64,000 bases of DNA from Dipteris shenzhenensis. Lineage: Eukaryota > Polypodiophyta > Polypodiopsida > Gleicheniales. The position numbers and the translations under genes are program-made. The notes beneath the pieces were generated by a model. The model searched no databases. It was not told the DNA's origin and saw only the letters and a list, made by a program, of their open reading frames with translations. Location: the NCBI GenBank assembly GCA_047967505.1, contig CM106538.1; one strand, 5' to 3'. Shown one piece after another: positions 1 through 12,200 of this stretch (position 1 is the first letter of the stretch; the number at the start of each line of letters is the position of its first letter).

Positions 1-1437
1 ATATTAACTGGCATGTTACATGTCTTGCCTTATTTCACCTCCTTATGTACTCATTTCAAATGCCGATTAGGCCCTCTATGTGATCCTTCATTTCATACTC
101 CGGCAACACTTGTTCCCAGGCAATGATTACACAAGTATTATTGGCACATTATATGCATAGGGAGTCTTGGGAAGATCTAGTCCCCTCGTGTTCCTTTTTG
201 TCCTTTTCATTGAATTGCAAACCCATAACATTAAACCGAGATTTGATTTGCTTATGCTGTGTACATTTACGTACTTCAAACATTTCACAATATTTTGTCA
301 ACTAATTCATTCAACGTCATGTCACATTTAGACTGGAATGTAACACCCTAGGGTTTGGAGAATTTGTGTAAAACCTAAGAATGTTCCTCTTTATTGTTGT
401 AATCAAAATGAAGTATGGAAGCTGAAAGCGATCCCTGTTAGACTTCCATTTCACTTACAATCATAATATGAACTTTGCTTCTTATCCTAGACTGATGCAT
501 CATGTTCCTTCAATACTCCTCAAATTGGAGAGTTTTAGCCTGTAGCCTATAAGAGAAGATTTTCTATTTTTACGCTTTTGGGTCAATTTTCAATTAAGGT
601 CCTGGAAAGATTTAACGTTGATAAAAAAAGATTAATAATAAGCATCTTTTCAAACTTTAGAGAATTTTTATTGGTAAGATCTTTAAGCGAGAACTTAACA
701 TTGCATTCAATTGAACTTTTGCTAGGGAAGTTTTTAGATCTCAAGTTCTTGGCTTTTAAAAGTTCTCTCAGTCTAAGAAAAGAGCTTATGATCACTATCT
801 TTACTTATCCTGATCTTGACAACATATTTTCAAGTTAATTATTGGATTACAAGAATTTGGAAGCATTCTGAGGTTGCTTGGAAGTATGTGAAAACATGAG
901 GACAAAAGGCTTATTTAGACATTGGTAGAAATCTTATAGAGTATAGAAAGCAAGACTTACTTTGATAATAAGTTTGCTTCTTTTGTTGAAAATTCTTCAG
1001 GATGTGTTATGACTCCAAATACTTCAATCCTTTGTTGCTTTTCTAACAAAATTTTTCCTTAAAAAAATAAAATCTGACTTTTTTCTTCTAAGTATTCATG
1101 CCTATTTAAAGCCATAGAGATGATATCTTGTGTTGCTTGAGCAATTAAAATATTAGAATTAGAGAAGGGGAAAGGAGGGAAGTTGGTGGGAAGGGGAGGA
1201 AGAGCAGCACAAATGGATTGTTTTCAAGTGCTTGGAAAAAGTTAGGTGTTACCGGATGGTAGGATTGAGACTCTTGGATTAGTAGGAAGGTTGAGAAGCA
1301 TGGGCAAAGAGGCATGGCAAGGAATATGAGTTAGCATGGATTCAGGAAAGAAATGGAGGATGTTACTGGAGTTAGGGAGGGATGTGATAAGATAAAAAAA
1401 GAAAGTGGTGAGACAGGGGAGATTCGATTGAAGGTAG
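1..1437. other. AT-rich sequence, no gene recognised
   Basis: Only short open frames occur and none resembles a known family. A purine-rich patch lies at about 1165-1210. If the host gene starts upstream of the window, this stretch is intronic, but no exon was found in it. Confidence 0.5.
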
Positions 1438-2453
1438 TGTTAGAAATCAACCCAACAGAGGGTACACACAGCGGAAGACTTATAGTAATGCCCAAGAGCT
1501 CACACAGTGTGCTGTGTGGGTGTGGAATCACAAACTTCTTTACTTATGTGCATTCAATAGATGTGCAGACTCATCAATAGACAATGAACCGACCAGATAG
1601 AGAAACACCAAAATATATATATTTCCGTCTAAAACTATGGACACAATACAAAAGAGACAGATCCAGAGTCCCACCAATGATGTGGTCCTCTGATCTTACC
1701 ACAAGGTCCTTCTCCTATTGGCTGGCTATCTCTAGACTCGAGTCCGCATGCTCCACCTCGAGCTTCTGTAGACTTTCCGTCCAGATGCCTTCCACCTTGC
1801 TGTCTTTGCACCAGCCTAGGTGGGCAGCTCTTCCAGCTCTCAGTCTGCAGCTCCTTGTCACCTTCTTCACCTCCTGATATATAGGCCCAAGAGAGGTATC
1901 CTTGGCTGCTCCAATCTGCTGGTTCCTGCTGCTGCAAGTGATGCGAAGTGAGGCCTCAAGGACCTCCTTTTATAGGGCCCCAAGGGCTGATAAAAATACC
2001 GACCAGCCTGCAGCAGACTGGCCGACCAGTCTGTGGCTGGTCCAGCCCTATAAGGGCTCACAACCCGGGGCTTTTATGGCCCAAACTTCCAGGGCCTTTG
2101 GCCCTCCATTCAAGGCAGGGGTCCAGCCTATATAAGGCATGCCTTCTGCCCACTGATAGCCATATTTGCTGCACCACATCTGCGCCTGCACATCCTGCGC
2201 CTCTGCCAGGCCCTCTCCCAGTTCCGTACAGAGCCGTACACCCTGTAGATGTCAGCGTCATGTGATTGCTTTTTATTCCGGGTTCCTTGTGCCGGATACT
2301 GCTTTGCCTTTTGCTGCTGCAGATCCATCCTAGCTCCAGGTACCCTCCATCTCTTTGATTCTTGCCCACATGGCATCCAATCAGATGCCCATGTGACAGA
2401 CACTCAAACCCTAGGTTCACCCCCCCCATGCTCTCCTCATATGGGGGCTTACA
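1438..2453 (-). repeat. LTR-like block (probable copia-type solo LTR)
   Basis: The block starts with TG (TGTTAG) and ends with CA (CTTACA) on the plus strand. Near its right end is a block reading CTCCTCATATGGGGGCTTACA. Read on the minus strand, this matches the start region of the copia LTR at 62773 and of its solo copy ending at 45061. The flanking GGTCACCTCCCCA segment just outside it recurs at about 35785. GC content is higher than the surroundings. No clear target duplication was found (GGTAG on the left, GATGG on the right), so the exact ends are uncertain. Short open frames on both strands here look like chance. Confidence 0.5.
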
Positions 2454-2700
2454 GATGGGGAGGTGACCTTTCCAACAGGTAGACCACATATTCTTCAGGC
2501 AGGCAGACCTTTGTCAGTTTTTGAAGGCATTGTCAGCTTCAATGTTGGATTTGATGTGGAATTACATCCCAAGGAGGTTGATGGTGCTTATTGCAATAGG
2601 GTTAGAGTCTGGCTACTACCCAAGGAGGAGGACTTCCCCTCAAGCATTCATATAGAAGAATTGCATCAGGTTTTATTTGTATGAGGTTTGCATGCACTAG
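2454..2700. other. Unassigned sequence between LTR-like block and gypsy remnant
   Basis: The segment may be the 3' part of the minus-strand gypsy remnant that follows, but no domain is readable in it. Confidence 0.3.
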
Positions 2701-3480
2701 GAGACAAAATACTTTTCACTCATCCTGATCCATTTTCTGGCTTAGATTGTGGAGAGTCTTTGTGCTCACTGGCCTGGTCCAATCAAGACCAGATATTGCA
2801 TGTAGCATCTTGAGTTGCAAGTGTTTCCACTAAATGCGAACTCTTCCTTCAAGATGATCCTCTTGCTTAAGGACTGTAACAAGATCTTAGTATCTAGAGG
2901 AACTGATATAAATTTACATAGATAAGGTCCAATTGCACTACCCATCCTATCACAAATGTAGTAGGAGCATTTGTCAACCCAAAGGACATTTCTCAAACTG
3001 ATAATAACACTTTTGAGTCCTAAACCCATTCTTAGGTACATGATGTATACTGACTTAATGATATCCAAAACATAGGTCTATTTCTCTAAAATACTCAGCT
3101 CCTTGTAATCAATCAAAGAGCTCATCAATCTAGAAAATTGGTTACTTTTATTTACTATAATTTTGTTTAAAGCTTTACGCACATAGACTGATCTTTCCTT
3201 TTGACTTGGAGAACTAGGACAGCTAGGGCGATCTACTGAACTGCATCTATCGTTCCTTAAGATAATCAGTCACTTTCTTCTCTTTTGTTTCACTTAAACG
3301 GGTAATTAACTTTGGAATAGAAGTATCTCTTGGGACTAACCCTATCCTACGACCTACCACCCTCTCATGAGGTAAACCATCAGTGAGATCCTCAAGAAAA
3401 ACAACTACAAAATCATGTAAGCAAAAATTGAACCATTTTATACATTGATTGAACTTAATGCGAAAAACATTCATAATGAT
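2700..3480 (-). pseudogene. Decayed Ty3/gypsy reverse transcriptase
   Basis: The minus strand between 3474 and 3247 reads like the start of a gypsy reverse transcriptase. A segment EDLTDGLPHERVVGRRIGLV is followed by SETKEKKVTDYLKER. After a stop, a further stretch near 3120-3050 resembles the IDELFDxLQGAxYF region and the start of the DLxxGYH motif. The catalytic YxDD region is not readable. Several stops and frame changes show this is an old inactive copy. It lies downstream of a minus-strand primer-binding site (3954-3966), and the gag that should lie between them is absent or unrecognisable. The assignment rests on motif order, which is characteristic of Ty3/gypsy polyproteins. Confidence 0.7.
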
Positions 3481-3953
3481 ACAAAGAAATATTATACATC
3501 ATTGTGCTGGATCAAGAGCTGTAACTCCATACAAGTGATGCAAGGGCAATTAGACATGTCATGCTCACCTTGAAGTTGAATCAACAGTCTATCCTTCTGG
3601 GAAGTAATATAGTTATTTAAGTGACTCCTATAACTACAAACTAACGTGCACTTAGAATCTACTCAAGCAAGACTCTGCCTATCAATATTCAACTGCAAGC
3701 CCAAATAGACAGTAGATCACAAACTCAACCAAATAGCCATTGGCAGCCCCAATTGAATGGCAAATGAGTTGCACATTGGACTTGCAAGTAGTCATCTTGA
3801 GGGAATTGTTACATCGTCATGTTTGTTAAATTGCTCATGATGCACATGTGTAAACACCCCTAGTGGTACCCACCAATACTTTTGCTTAGTTCTATCGATT
3901 ATGCACCTCAATTAGTGTTAGTGTATGTAGGCCCAATCACTCAAGTTTTGATT

Positions 3954-3966
3954 GGCTCTGATACCA
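3954..3966 (-). other. Primer-binding site (initiator Met tRNA type)
   Basis: The minus strand reads TGGTATCAGAGCC. This is the common plant retrotransposon primer-binding site, complementary to the 3' end of initiator methionine tRNA. It marks the 5' LTR end of a minus-strand element whose LTR lies at higher coordinates. Confidence 0.75.
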
Positions 3967-4127
3967 ATGCCTTGCTACACTGCCTTGCTACACAAGACTT
4001 CTAGATGCACAATTGTTGCCATCCCCAAGCCTAGTGGCCACCTTATATTTGTGTGTTAAGTCCACTGAGAACACATAACACACCTAGGAGTTGCAAGCTA
4101 GCGTTAGCTATATTAGTTGCCGTAACT
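3967..4127 (-). repeat. 3' part of a 5' LTR, interrupted by a DNA-transposon-like insertion
   Basis: This sequence directly precedes the primer-binding site on the minus strand, so by position it is LTR. It contains a short direct repeat (CTTGCTACAC twice, about 3970-3995). The LTR should continue to the right of the insertion at 4137-5155, but no second copy was found to fix its outer end. Confidence 0.45.
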
Positions 4128-4136
4128 AGGGATAGC

Positions 4137-5155
4137 GGGGACGAGCATTTTCTGAGCGAAATCTTCCGAGCGTCCGAGCGAAGGAAAAAAAAAGCTTCCA
4201 ACTATGCATAAATATGGCTAAAATCGATCAGAAGAAAACATAGTTTCACTTAGAAATATGCAAAGTATTATAGCAATGCCTATTTTATAAAAAAATCTTT
4301 AGGTGAATCTGTAGAAATGGTGAGAGCATAATGGGATGGCTTTTGAAGAAACCCACATGTAGAGCAGACTTCTCTATGAAAATTCCCTTATGATCCTTCT
4401 TACAACTTTTACTTAATAGGGGGTGACATTGAAAACCCTCTCTCAACCTATCTTCATGAAAGAGTTTCTTCAAAGAAAACTCATTGAAGCAAGCCATCCA
4501 GGTAGTTTCGCCAGCGAAACCCCTTTGAAGCAAGTCTCCCAAGGTAGTTTCGCTAGCGAAACTACCTTGGACAGCACTTTTAAAAGTGACATAACTTTCA
4601 TATCCAATGTCCAAATATAGTCATTCAACCACTCAAATTGATCGGAACACCCCATTTGAGCACATCTATGGAGTTATATTTTAGAAAATCTCTCATATAT
4701 AGTATTAAATATTACATGTATTTTATGAGAGTGATATATAAGCCCAAGTTAATACTTATTTATAGTAATTTAAACTTCTTTAGAAACATGTCCATAAATA
4801 TGCTATAAAAACACTAAAAAGATATTGCCATATGATATAAATGTGTTAATAAGTAATTATATATGCATAGTATTATTACATTGAGAGTGATTATGAGGAA
4901 TGTTTCTTAAAGGAATCAACACTTTTTAAAGGTAATAACAGGGGTAAAAAGGGATGTCTCTAAATAAGAAAATTATGTTGTGTAAAAATGAATGAGTGAC
5001 TAGTCTGTATATTTTTATGATAAAGGGATCTAGTTCTAGTGAAAATAAAAGTATAAAAACCATGTTTCCTAAAGAAAAACATTTTTAAAAATCTCTTGAA
5101 AAACACGCTCGGATAAACCTGCTCATAGGTTTTTGCTCGTAAAATTGACGCATCC
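4137..5155. mobile_element. Non-autonomous DNA transposon, possibly Mutator-like
   Basis: A 1,019-bp segment is flanked by an exact 9-bp direct repeat, AGGGATAGC, at 4128-4136 and 5156-5164. Its ends are degenerate inverted repeats: about 13 of the first 21 bases match, with ATTTT, GAGC and CCGAGCG elements in the same order on both sides. A 9-bp target duplication is typical of Mutator-like elements. There is no transposase frame inside, so it would depend on an autonomous partner. The interior is AT-rich with one GC-bearing palindrome (4539-4570). The degenerate ends suggest an old insertion. The superfamily is inferred only from target-site length and terminal repeats. Confidence 0.65.
4539..4570. 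repeat. Perfect 32-bp palindrome with TTTCGCTAGCGAAA core
   Basis: The 32 bases equal their own reverse complement, centred on GCTAGC. A partial second copy of the core (TTTCGCCAGCGAAA) lies about 40 bp to the left at 4506-4519. Confidence 0.95.
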
Positions 5156-5164
5156 AGGGATAGC

Positions 5165-6168
5165 TAGCCTCCTTGTTTATTGTCTGGTGAAGGTCTACCC
5201 TGCATTACAACCTTTGTAACAAACAGAATCCATCTCTTAGTCCTCAGGGGCTAGCATTGCCTACCTCTTCTAGTAGGACAAATGACAAAATAATTAAATG
5301 CTACATTTTAATGGAAACGGATGTTCAATATAGGATAAGTTAAAAGGATACCAAAGGAACAAAGAATGAAGACTATTGCAGCTAATAGCTTCAGTCCCAA
5401 GTTTTGCATCAAATGTCAATAGAATAGATTTAAGAAACCCTAATAATGAAATATTATTAGTGAGGTAAGGTGTAGAAAGAGATTCTAATACATGCAAAGA
5501 ACAAGAATCTGTTTTGAATCAGAATGTCTGAATGCTCGATCCATACAATAGGCTTCTCTCTTATAGAGAGTGAAGAGCTACACTTGAAAGGGCAGTGTGT
5601 GCCCCTTGTAAGGGCGTGACCCCTTTTGATAGGGTGTATAAGTAAAAGTGTCCTCTCTATGAAACAGTCTCCCTTGCATAAAGCATCAGTTCTTATGAAG
5701 GGTTGTGCCTTATTGCAAAATGGCATAGCTTGTCACGAGTGTCCATCCATCAAACCATTTGTAAGTCAAAGGTTAGGAAAGAAATCTGTCATGAATCATT
5801 ATCATGGTTGGTGCTAGAAATACTTCAGTCTGCCAAGTGAGTTGTATTATGTTTCAAAGATTTGTTTGTGTATTTAAGGAAAAAATTAACTGTTGTTGAA
5901 TGTGGTCACATGTGAACGATGGAATACAAATTTTGTTGTTGTTTCAGAATTCTGACTGAGATTGGCCCCATCACAAGCTTATTATTATTTGAGAAATGGC
6001 ACAATCATGAAAACATAAATTTAAAAGGGGAAAATGGTAGATCCGATCTGTTTCAGAGGTTCCGTTTTAGACTTGTTATACATGTGATTTGGTCTTTTTG
6101 CTTTTAGAAGAAGCAAGGTGGCAGTGCAAAAATGAATTGTAGAAGAAGTGTTTTTTATATCTTGGCAG
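5165..6168. other. Sequence upstream of the first recognised exon; nothing else identified
   Basis: AT-rich DNA, the left part of which may be the rest of the interrupted LTR. A pyrimidine-rich run ending in an AG acceptor at 6167-6168 belongs to the intron before the exon at 6169. No earlier exon of that gene could be recognised here. Confidence 0.45.
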
Positions 6169-6265
6169 ATTGAAACTAAGAATGGACTAGGATCTATTGT
6201 TGGTGGTGCCCTTGTTGAAGAAAGAAGACGCTCTGCTCAAGAGACCTCTAAGCGTGATGTTGCAG
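6169..6265 (+). CDS. QTRT2: QTRT2 exon 1 of those visible
   Basis: 97 nt, phase 0 at the start, one base carried over. It follows acceptor TCTTGGCAG and precedes donor GTAGAT. It encodes a segment ending RRRSAQETSKRDVA plus the first base of Gly, matching the GG-x-x-x-EER region that precedes the glycine-rich GF-x-x-x-GFG segment in this family. The preceding exon was not recognised. Confidence 0.88.
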
Positions 6266-9200
6266 GTAGATCTAATATTTGTGTGGCAAATTTTGTGTTC
6301 CTACAAGCTTATTACTGAGAAGCATGTCAGAAGAACGCCATGCCCGTTCCTATGAAGAACTAGTGCTGTCAGCTTGTGTTCACATTTTCTTCTTCTTGTT
6401 GCATCTTTGTTATGATTGGGAAGTAATTATTTCGAAATAGTCACATAATGAATCAGGAATGCAATATATATCAGAAAAGCCCTGTACTATAGCCCTTAAA
6501 CACTAGCCAGACTGAGTTTACACTTAACAGAAGCCAACCCGGTTGCCAGCCCAAAAATGGTAGGGAGTATATTTGAGGGTTAATGTATAGAATTGTTCTC
6601 CATATCTAAGAGAGGAGCTTCTGCTTTTACACAAATGTGCCATATGTTGGCTGCCACATGGGCAGCGTGGTGTTCACCTTTGGGCAATACAGTAGCTGCC
6701 ATGTGGGCAGGAACAAGACTGCCTAATGAGCAGCGCCTTAGGCTGCATGTGAGCAGCAAATCAGATTAGATCTGGCTGCCACATGGGCAGCAATGGAGCT
6801 CGGCCGTTGGGGGCTGAAAGGCAGAGCCAAATGTGGAAGAAGACTCAACCAATTTCACCTGGGGTCGGCGGGCTGAAACAAGGCCTGGTAGACAATCATA
6901 TGGTTGGCCATGGGGCCTGGATCAGGTGAGTGGCATGGCAGTGGATCAGGGCACCTTGTGGGGTTGGGCAGGACAGCCAGGTTGGCCCTCTTAGGGACTT
7001 TGTCTGCCTGCTAGGGTTCAAGTTGGCGCAGCCAGCCCTCACTCTATATAGAGGTCTCATTCTCCTCTACCAGTGAGCCACTGAAGCCCTCAAGAGGCAC
7101 ACGGCAAGGGGACAGCAGGAATAGGAGCAGTCCACCGCTCTTTTTGTCCCTCTGTTTGGTATGTTAGTTTGGCTGTAGTTAGGTCAGCTCTAGGTTGCCC
7201 ATGTGGAGCTCTTCTAGGACAGTTGCGTACCTAGTTTGATCCAATGTATTTGTATTTTGGAGCATGGGAATGAATCTATTTTGTTGCCCCCTAGTACCTC
7301 TGACAAGTCAAAGTCTGAGGGTGGTTCTATGTATTTCCAAGAAAATGTTTTTCCAGTGCTAATATGCCATAAAATCAGTATACCCTTTCAAGCTTTGATG
7401 ACATTTGCAGAAGCAATACCACTATGTAAATTCCCTTGTGGCAATCCAGCACACATATAGGGAAGCATCATTTCTCCATTCCAGGCCAGGTAAACCAGCA
7501 AAAAAAAAAAGATAATGTACTGTGTCAAAAGTACTATGGAGCTAGGAAACAGTTTAGAAGTTGAAGAGTTCCAATTCGGCTTCGTCTCATGTTCAGGTTA
7601 TGTGCAAGCAGGTCTTAGTTGTTTGTCCAGCTAGTAGTAGAGAATTTATTCTTCTTGACTGAAACTTGCACTGTGTAAATGAAAATTCTTCATGCGACCA
7701 AATTTGTCATTCAATTTTCAGCTTATCTTGTCACTGATGGGTGGTTACAGCCATAATATTTTACATGGTACAACCTGATCTCCAAGCTCCCACAACCATT
7801 ATCTTTAGATGGAGAAAGCTATTGGAAAATTGATGCTTCACCTTTTGGACTTCCACCTGGATCGATAGGCCCCCATATGAGGAGAAGCTAGGAGGAATGT
7901 GTTACGTGAAAATTGGATCCATCTGCATCCTACATACAGCCACATCTCACATGAACAGGTAGGCAGATGATGTGGCAGCAAGGAGGGATGCCCATGTAGC
8001 TGTTTTGCGATCTGCTGCTGATATGGCAGCCATGCTGATGTGGGCTGAAGCTGCTGATGTCACAGCTGCATAGATGATGTGGCACAGCCATAACTGATTC
8101 TGGCATTTGTACACAATTGACAGATGATCAGCAGTCCACATCGCAGTGTACTGATGTGGCACGCTGTTAATTGGCCACATGTCAAGCCGGCCGATGTGAC
8201 AGGCTGAGCATGTCAGTTAGGCCACATGGCAGGGAGGCCTAGTCCTAGACCTGATTGGTCTATTGTAAACGCTGAATGGTGGTGGCGCATGCTGGTTCCT
8301 CAATTTGTCCTGTGGCCCTTTGTTGGTCCGGGTGTGTGGGGCAATTGCCTTTTCTAGATAACCAGAGGGGTGTGACCCTCGTTGAGCGAATGTGAATCCT
8401 TGTGAAGTGAAAGCATAGTGTGGGGGCAAGGAGGAAATGCACAATGTAGAATGAAAGGAGGAACTGAAAGAGAGAGAGGAAAGATGTGCAATGATTGGAA
8501 TCAAGCCTCTCTTCTATTACTTGGACAGAATGGCAGCAGTCGAGTACACGGCCGCACTCCACACACACCAGTTGCCTGAGATCTCAAGCTTAGTAAGCAC
8601 TTGGGCATCACTTCACTCTTCCCATCTTAGGAAGGTGCATAATAGGAGCAATTGACTCGAGTAGTAGGAGGGTGTGGCTACTCGTTAGCTTCTACTTCAG
8701 CTTATTTAGGCAACATCTATTCAGATCTACTTCTTCACTTGCTTCTTCTCCATGTGTGTGAACTATTTTGGAGCTCGATTGCTTCCACGGTCTTGCATAA
8801 CTGCATAGCAATTTCTCTTGGAAAAGCTCCTAAAGGCATAAAATATTCCAGCCCTTTAGTGTAGTCTCTACAATCATGAAGTTACTCTTTGAGTGACCCT
8901 GTTCAAGTAACGCCTATACTCCTTTGCTCCATTTGTAGTCTCTATGACCATGAAGTTACTTTTTGAGTGGCTTCGTTCAAGTAACTCCTATACTGGTGGA
9001 GGAGCTCTTGAGCTCCTGCATGAAAGAAAGAAAGAAAGAAAGAAAGTTTATTAAAGTCTTCAGAAGACCGATGGGTCTATGAGACTGTGAAAATCCAAGT
9101 ACAAATGAGCTGTGGTAGTGGAGCTACTAAACGAGCATCCACACCAATGCAAAATGCAAAATGCAAAAATGCAGAATGGTAGTACTGAGTCCTAAGTACA

Positions 9201-12200
9201 ACATAGTCATGTCAATGGTCGACTATAAATCAACCTCAGCATCATCATCAACATCCTCATCATCATCATCAGCAACAGGACATCAGGGTGGATGAGGCAA
9301 TGGGGGCATGAAATCGGCAATAGAGTGCTGTCATCCACTCAAAGGTGCAGTCGTGGCACGTCTCCTGGTTGTAGCTCTACGTCTAACTAGGGCTACTGTG
9401 ACCCCCGTCGGTCGGGCTCCGACTCTAAACAGGGAGGGGATGTCCCCAAGTGTGATCTGTGTGTCGATCCTCTGTCTAAGCTGTCGGGTCACAGGCTCCG
9501 GGTCATGGTCACGTTGAGGCCTCATCTCGTGGAGGTCCATGTGATTTGGCTGAAAGAACTCCGTGATAGAGCTCTGAGAGGGATTAGCCAAGGAAAAAGT
9601 CTGCTCCTGTCTTTGTGCTCGAAGTATCCTCTCGTGGTGTCTGAGTACCTCATAAATGAATCCTGCGAAACACCGTTGGTCTAGGTAGGAGAGGAATCGG
9701 GCCAAAATCCCATAGCTATCTCTGAAGACGTAGAAACACCCTCGGATCTCATAGTAAACAGCTTTGCTCTGCCGCTCTCTCGATACGAAGTCTGTGTGAA
9801 GAGACCCGGAACTGCCCAAGAGAGATCCTCGGTGAGTGGGGTAAGTAGATCTGTGTGTATCCTGGTGGGTCAATGAAACCCTCCGCTGTGATATGTAAGA
9901 AGTGATCTCTGTAGAAGCTAAGCTTCACTGGGAGTTCACTCGGTCCCAACCAGGTCCGAAACATGTGTAGCTGTAATAGATCCTCACGGATAACTTGGTT
10001 GACCGTGTGTGATAGGAGGGGAGAAAACGGAGCATCCATGCTGTACTAGAAGGGAGGTAGTCTATCCATGTGGAGCCCTAGTTGCTCAAACCATTCTCTG
10101 TGCGTGCATACCAGCACCTCCGGTCCCCACCTATTGCAAGTGCCATAGAAGAGGATAGAGCTAGCCATGGTAACCTGCTATGCCCAGAGGTGTAATCCCC
10201 ATACTCCCTGACTCGGTAATGATATGGTGAGGAACATATGGCTGACCACGGATCATCTGTGATAACATGAGAACCTGTAGCCGCTCCACACGGGCCCACT
10301 CTGTATCCGACAACTCTCGCCCCCAACATGGGTTGCCGTACTATCAAAGACTCTATCTCTTGTTCACGAATCTCTATTCCTACGTTGACACAGATCACGG
10401 GCGATGGCATTCAATTGTTCCACCCAGCCTAACTCTCGTGGATCCCGATATTCGAATTCATTCGTTCCTTTATTTTTCTCATGCTTATCCACGAGACCCT
10501 TATTTCCCTAGATAGTTCTCCTTGCCAAATGTCATCATTTTAGCCTCTCCACTTGGTGCACCTTTTTAGCCCTCTCTTGGGCACATTTAAGACCACTTGC
10601 CCCTTGGCATTATTGCACATTTAGGTGCACCTAGGCCTTAGCACTCAGAACTAGCTAGTCAATGCCATATCACCCTCACCTAGGACCTTGGCAGTTACTT
10701 CTCTTGACCATTTCAATTACGCACATTAACTATTACAAAACTTGGTCATCTAAGAGAAAATGCCCACCGATCTTTCCGAGGTCATGCTATCTCGGCTAGA
10801 GCATAACACGTACATCCCCGCTGGGCGGACCAAGGAGTCAAAAAGCAACCCCTTGGTCCGCGGATCCTAAAAGTGCGAGTGGAAGCACTACCTCTCTAGT
10901 GTGGCCAATGAAGCATGTCCTTTGTTCAAGCGTGCCTGCATCGTGGGTCTCATAGTGAAGATAGGTCCGGAAAAGACAACCCCAAGATAGGTGTATGATG
11001 AAATTATCTCAACGGGTTACCCATCAAATGTGAACTGCTCTTGATGCATGATGGCTCGAGATGTATTGAAGATCATGACCTTGGTTTTACCTAGGTTGAC
11101 CTTCAAATCACGAGACTCACAAAAGGACTGTAGTGCGTCAAGGTGTCTCTGGAGCGAGGAAGATAAGAGAGCCACGTCATATAAAGCAATATCTGGATCA
11201 GCGGACCCGTAAACGGTACTCGCGTAGCGTATCTGGTTCGCTCAGAAGATGATTTTTGGTTTCGAATCTGAGCTGATGGCGTAAAGCCTTACACTCATCA
11301 TCATACCATCTATTACAGGGTACGGTCCCAAGGGGTGGTGGACGGGTGGAGCGGGTGGTGTGGGGGAAAGCGTGAAGGGCAGCCTCGTGTAGTGAGCGGT
11401 TGATCAGGGCAGCACGATCATCTAAAAGGGGTATGAAGTCAATATAAGCGAGAAGTATGTACAGACGGCCAGAGTAAGTAGGTGAGTGATCGGGGTCAAA
11501 GAGTATATCATGGTAGGTGGAGTGAGAACTCGGAAGGTGCTATGCAACGTCGAGTGAAGATGCTAAAGAAAGATAAGTGTGTGTGAGCCCTTGGAGGGAG
11601 AGGTGCTACAGTGAAGTCAATGATGTGAGATGTGAAGGCAAGGGATCCCATGATGTAATCAACAACGCTAGAGTCTCCCCCATGTGGAAAGCACGTAAAA
11701 CCACCTGAGGTGGGCCATTTGTCAAGACCATTATAGATAATGAGATCATGCATCCTGCTGAGGTCTAATATGGCCTGCCCATAAGATGTGAATGGACCTC
11801 ATCTGTCAGCCGAAACCCATAGCATACCTGCCTCCTCAAGGTCAATGTGTGGCAGTAGAGTGGAATCATTTCTAAAGTCGAGGAGTGGTACTTGATGGGC
11901 ACCTGTCCTCGCGTTGAAGTCCCCGACTAGGAGGACTTCTCCGCGGCTAGAGAAGTCAATAATGGACTGATAAAGAGCAGCAAATGGAGATGTCTCATCC
12001 TCACCTCGGATATCTCTGGCAAAGTGGTAGGTCTCAGGGGGAAGTAGCAAACTGCAACAAATAGATCCCGGCTGCCCGTGTGCTGAATCCAGATCCAAAG
12101 AAACCTGGAATGTGCATCTCTCTGCTCTATTGAAATGGTCCCCAAAAGTGTGGATTTGCAAAGGACTGCAACTCCACCTGACCCTCGAACCCCCCCTGTA

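Noticed and set aside
1635-2489. Overlapping frames of 90-143 codons on both strands
   Set aside because: They lie in a GC-richer LTR-like block and match no family.
5919-6107. 62-codon frame just before the first QTRT2 exon as an earlier exon
   Set aside because: No similarity to the family segment expected there, and no convincing splice sites around it.
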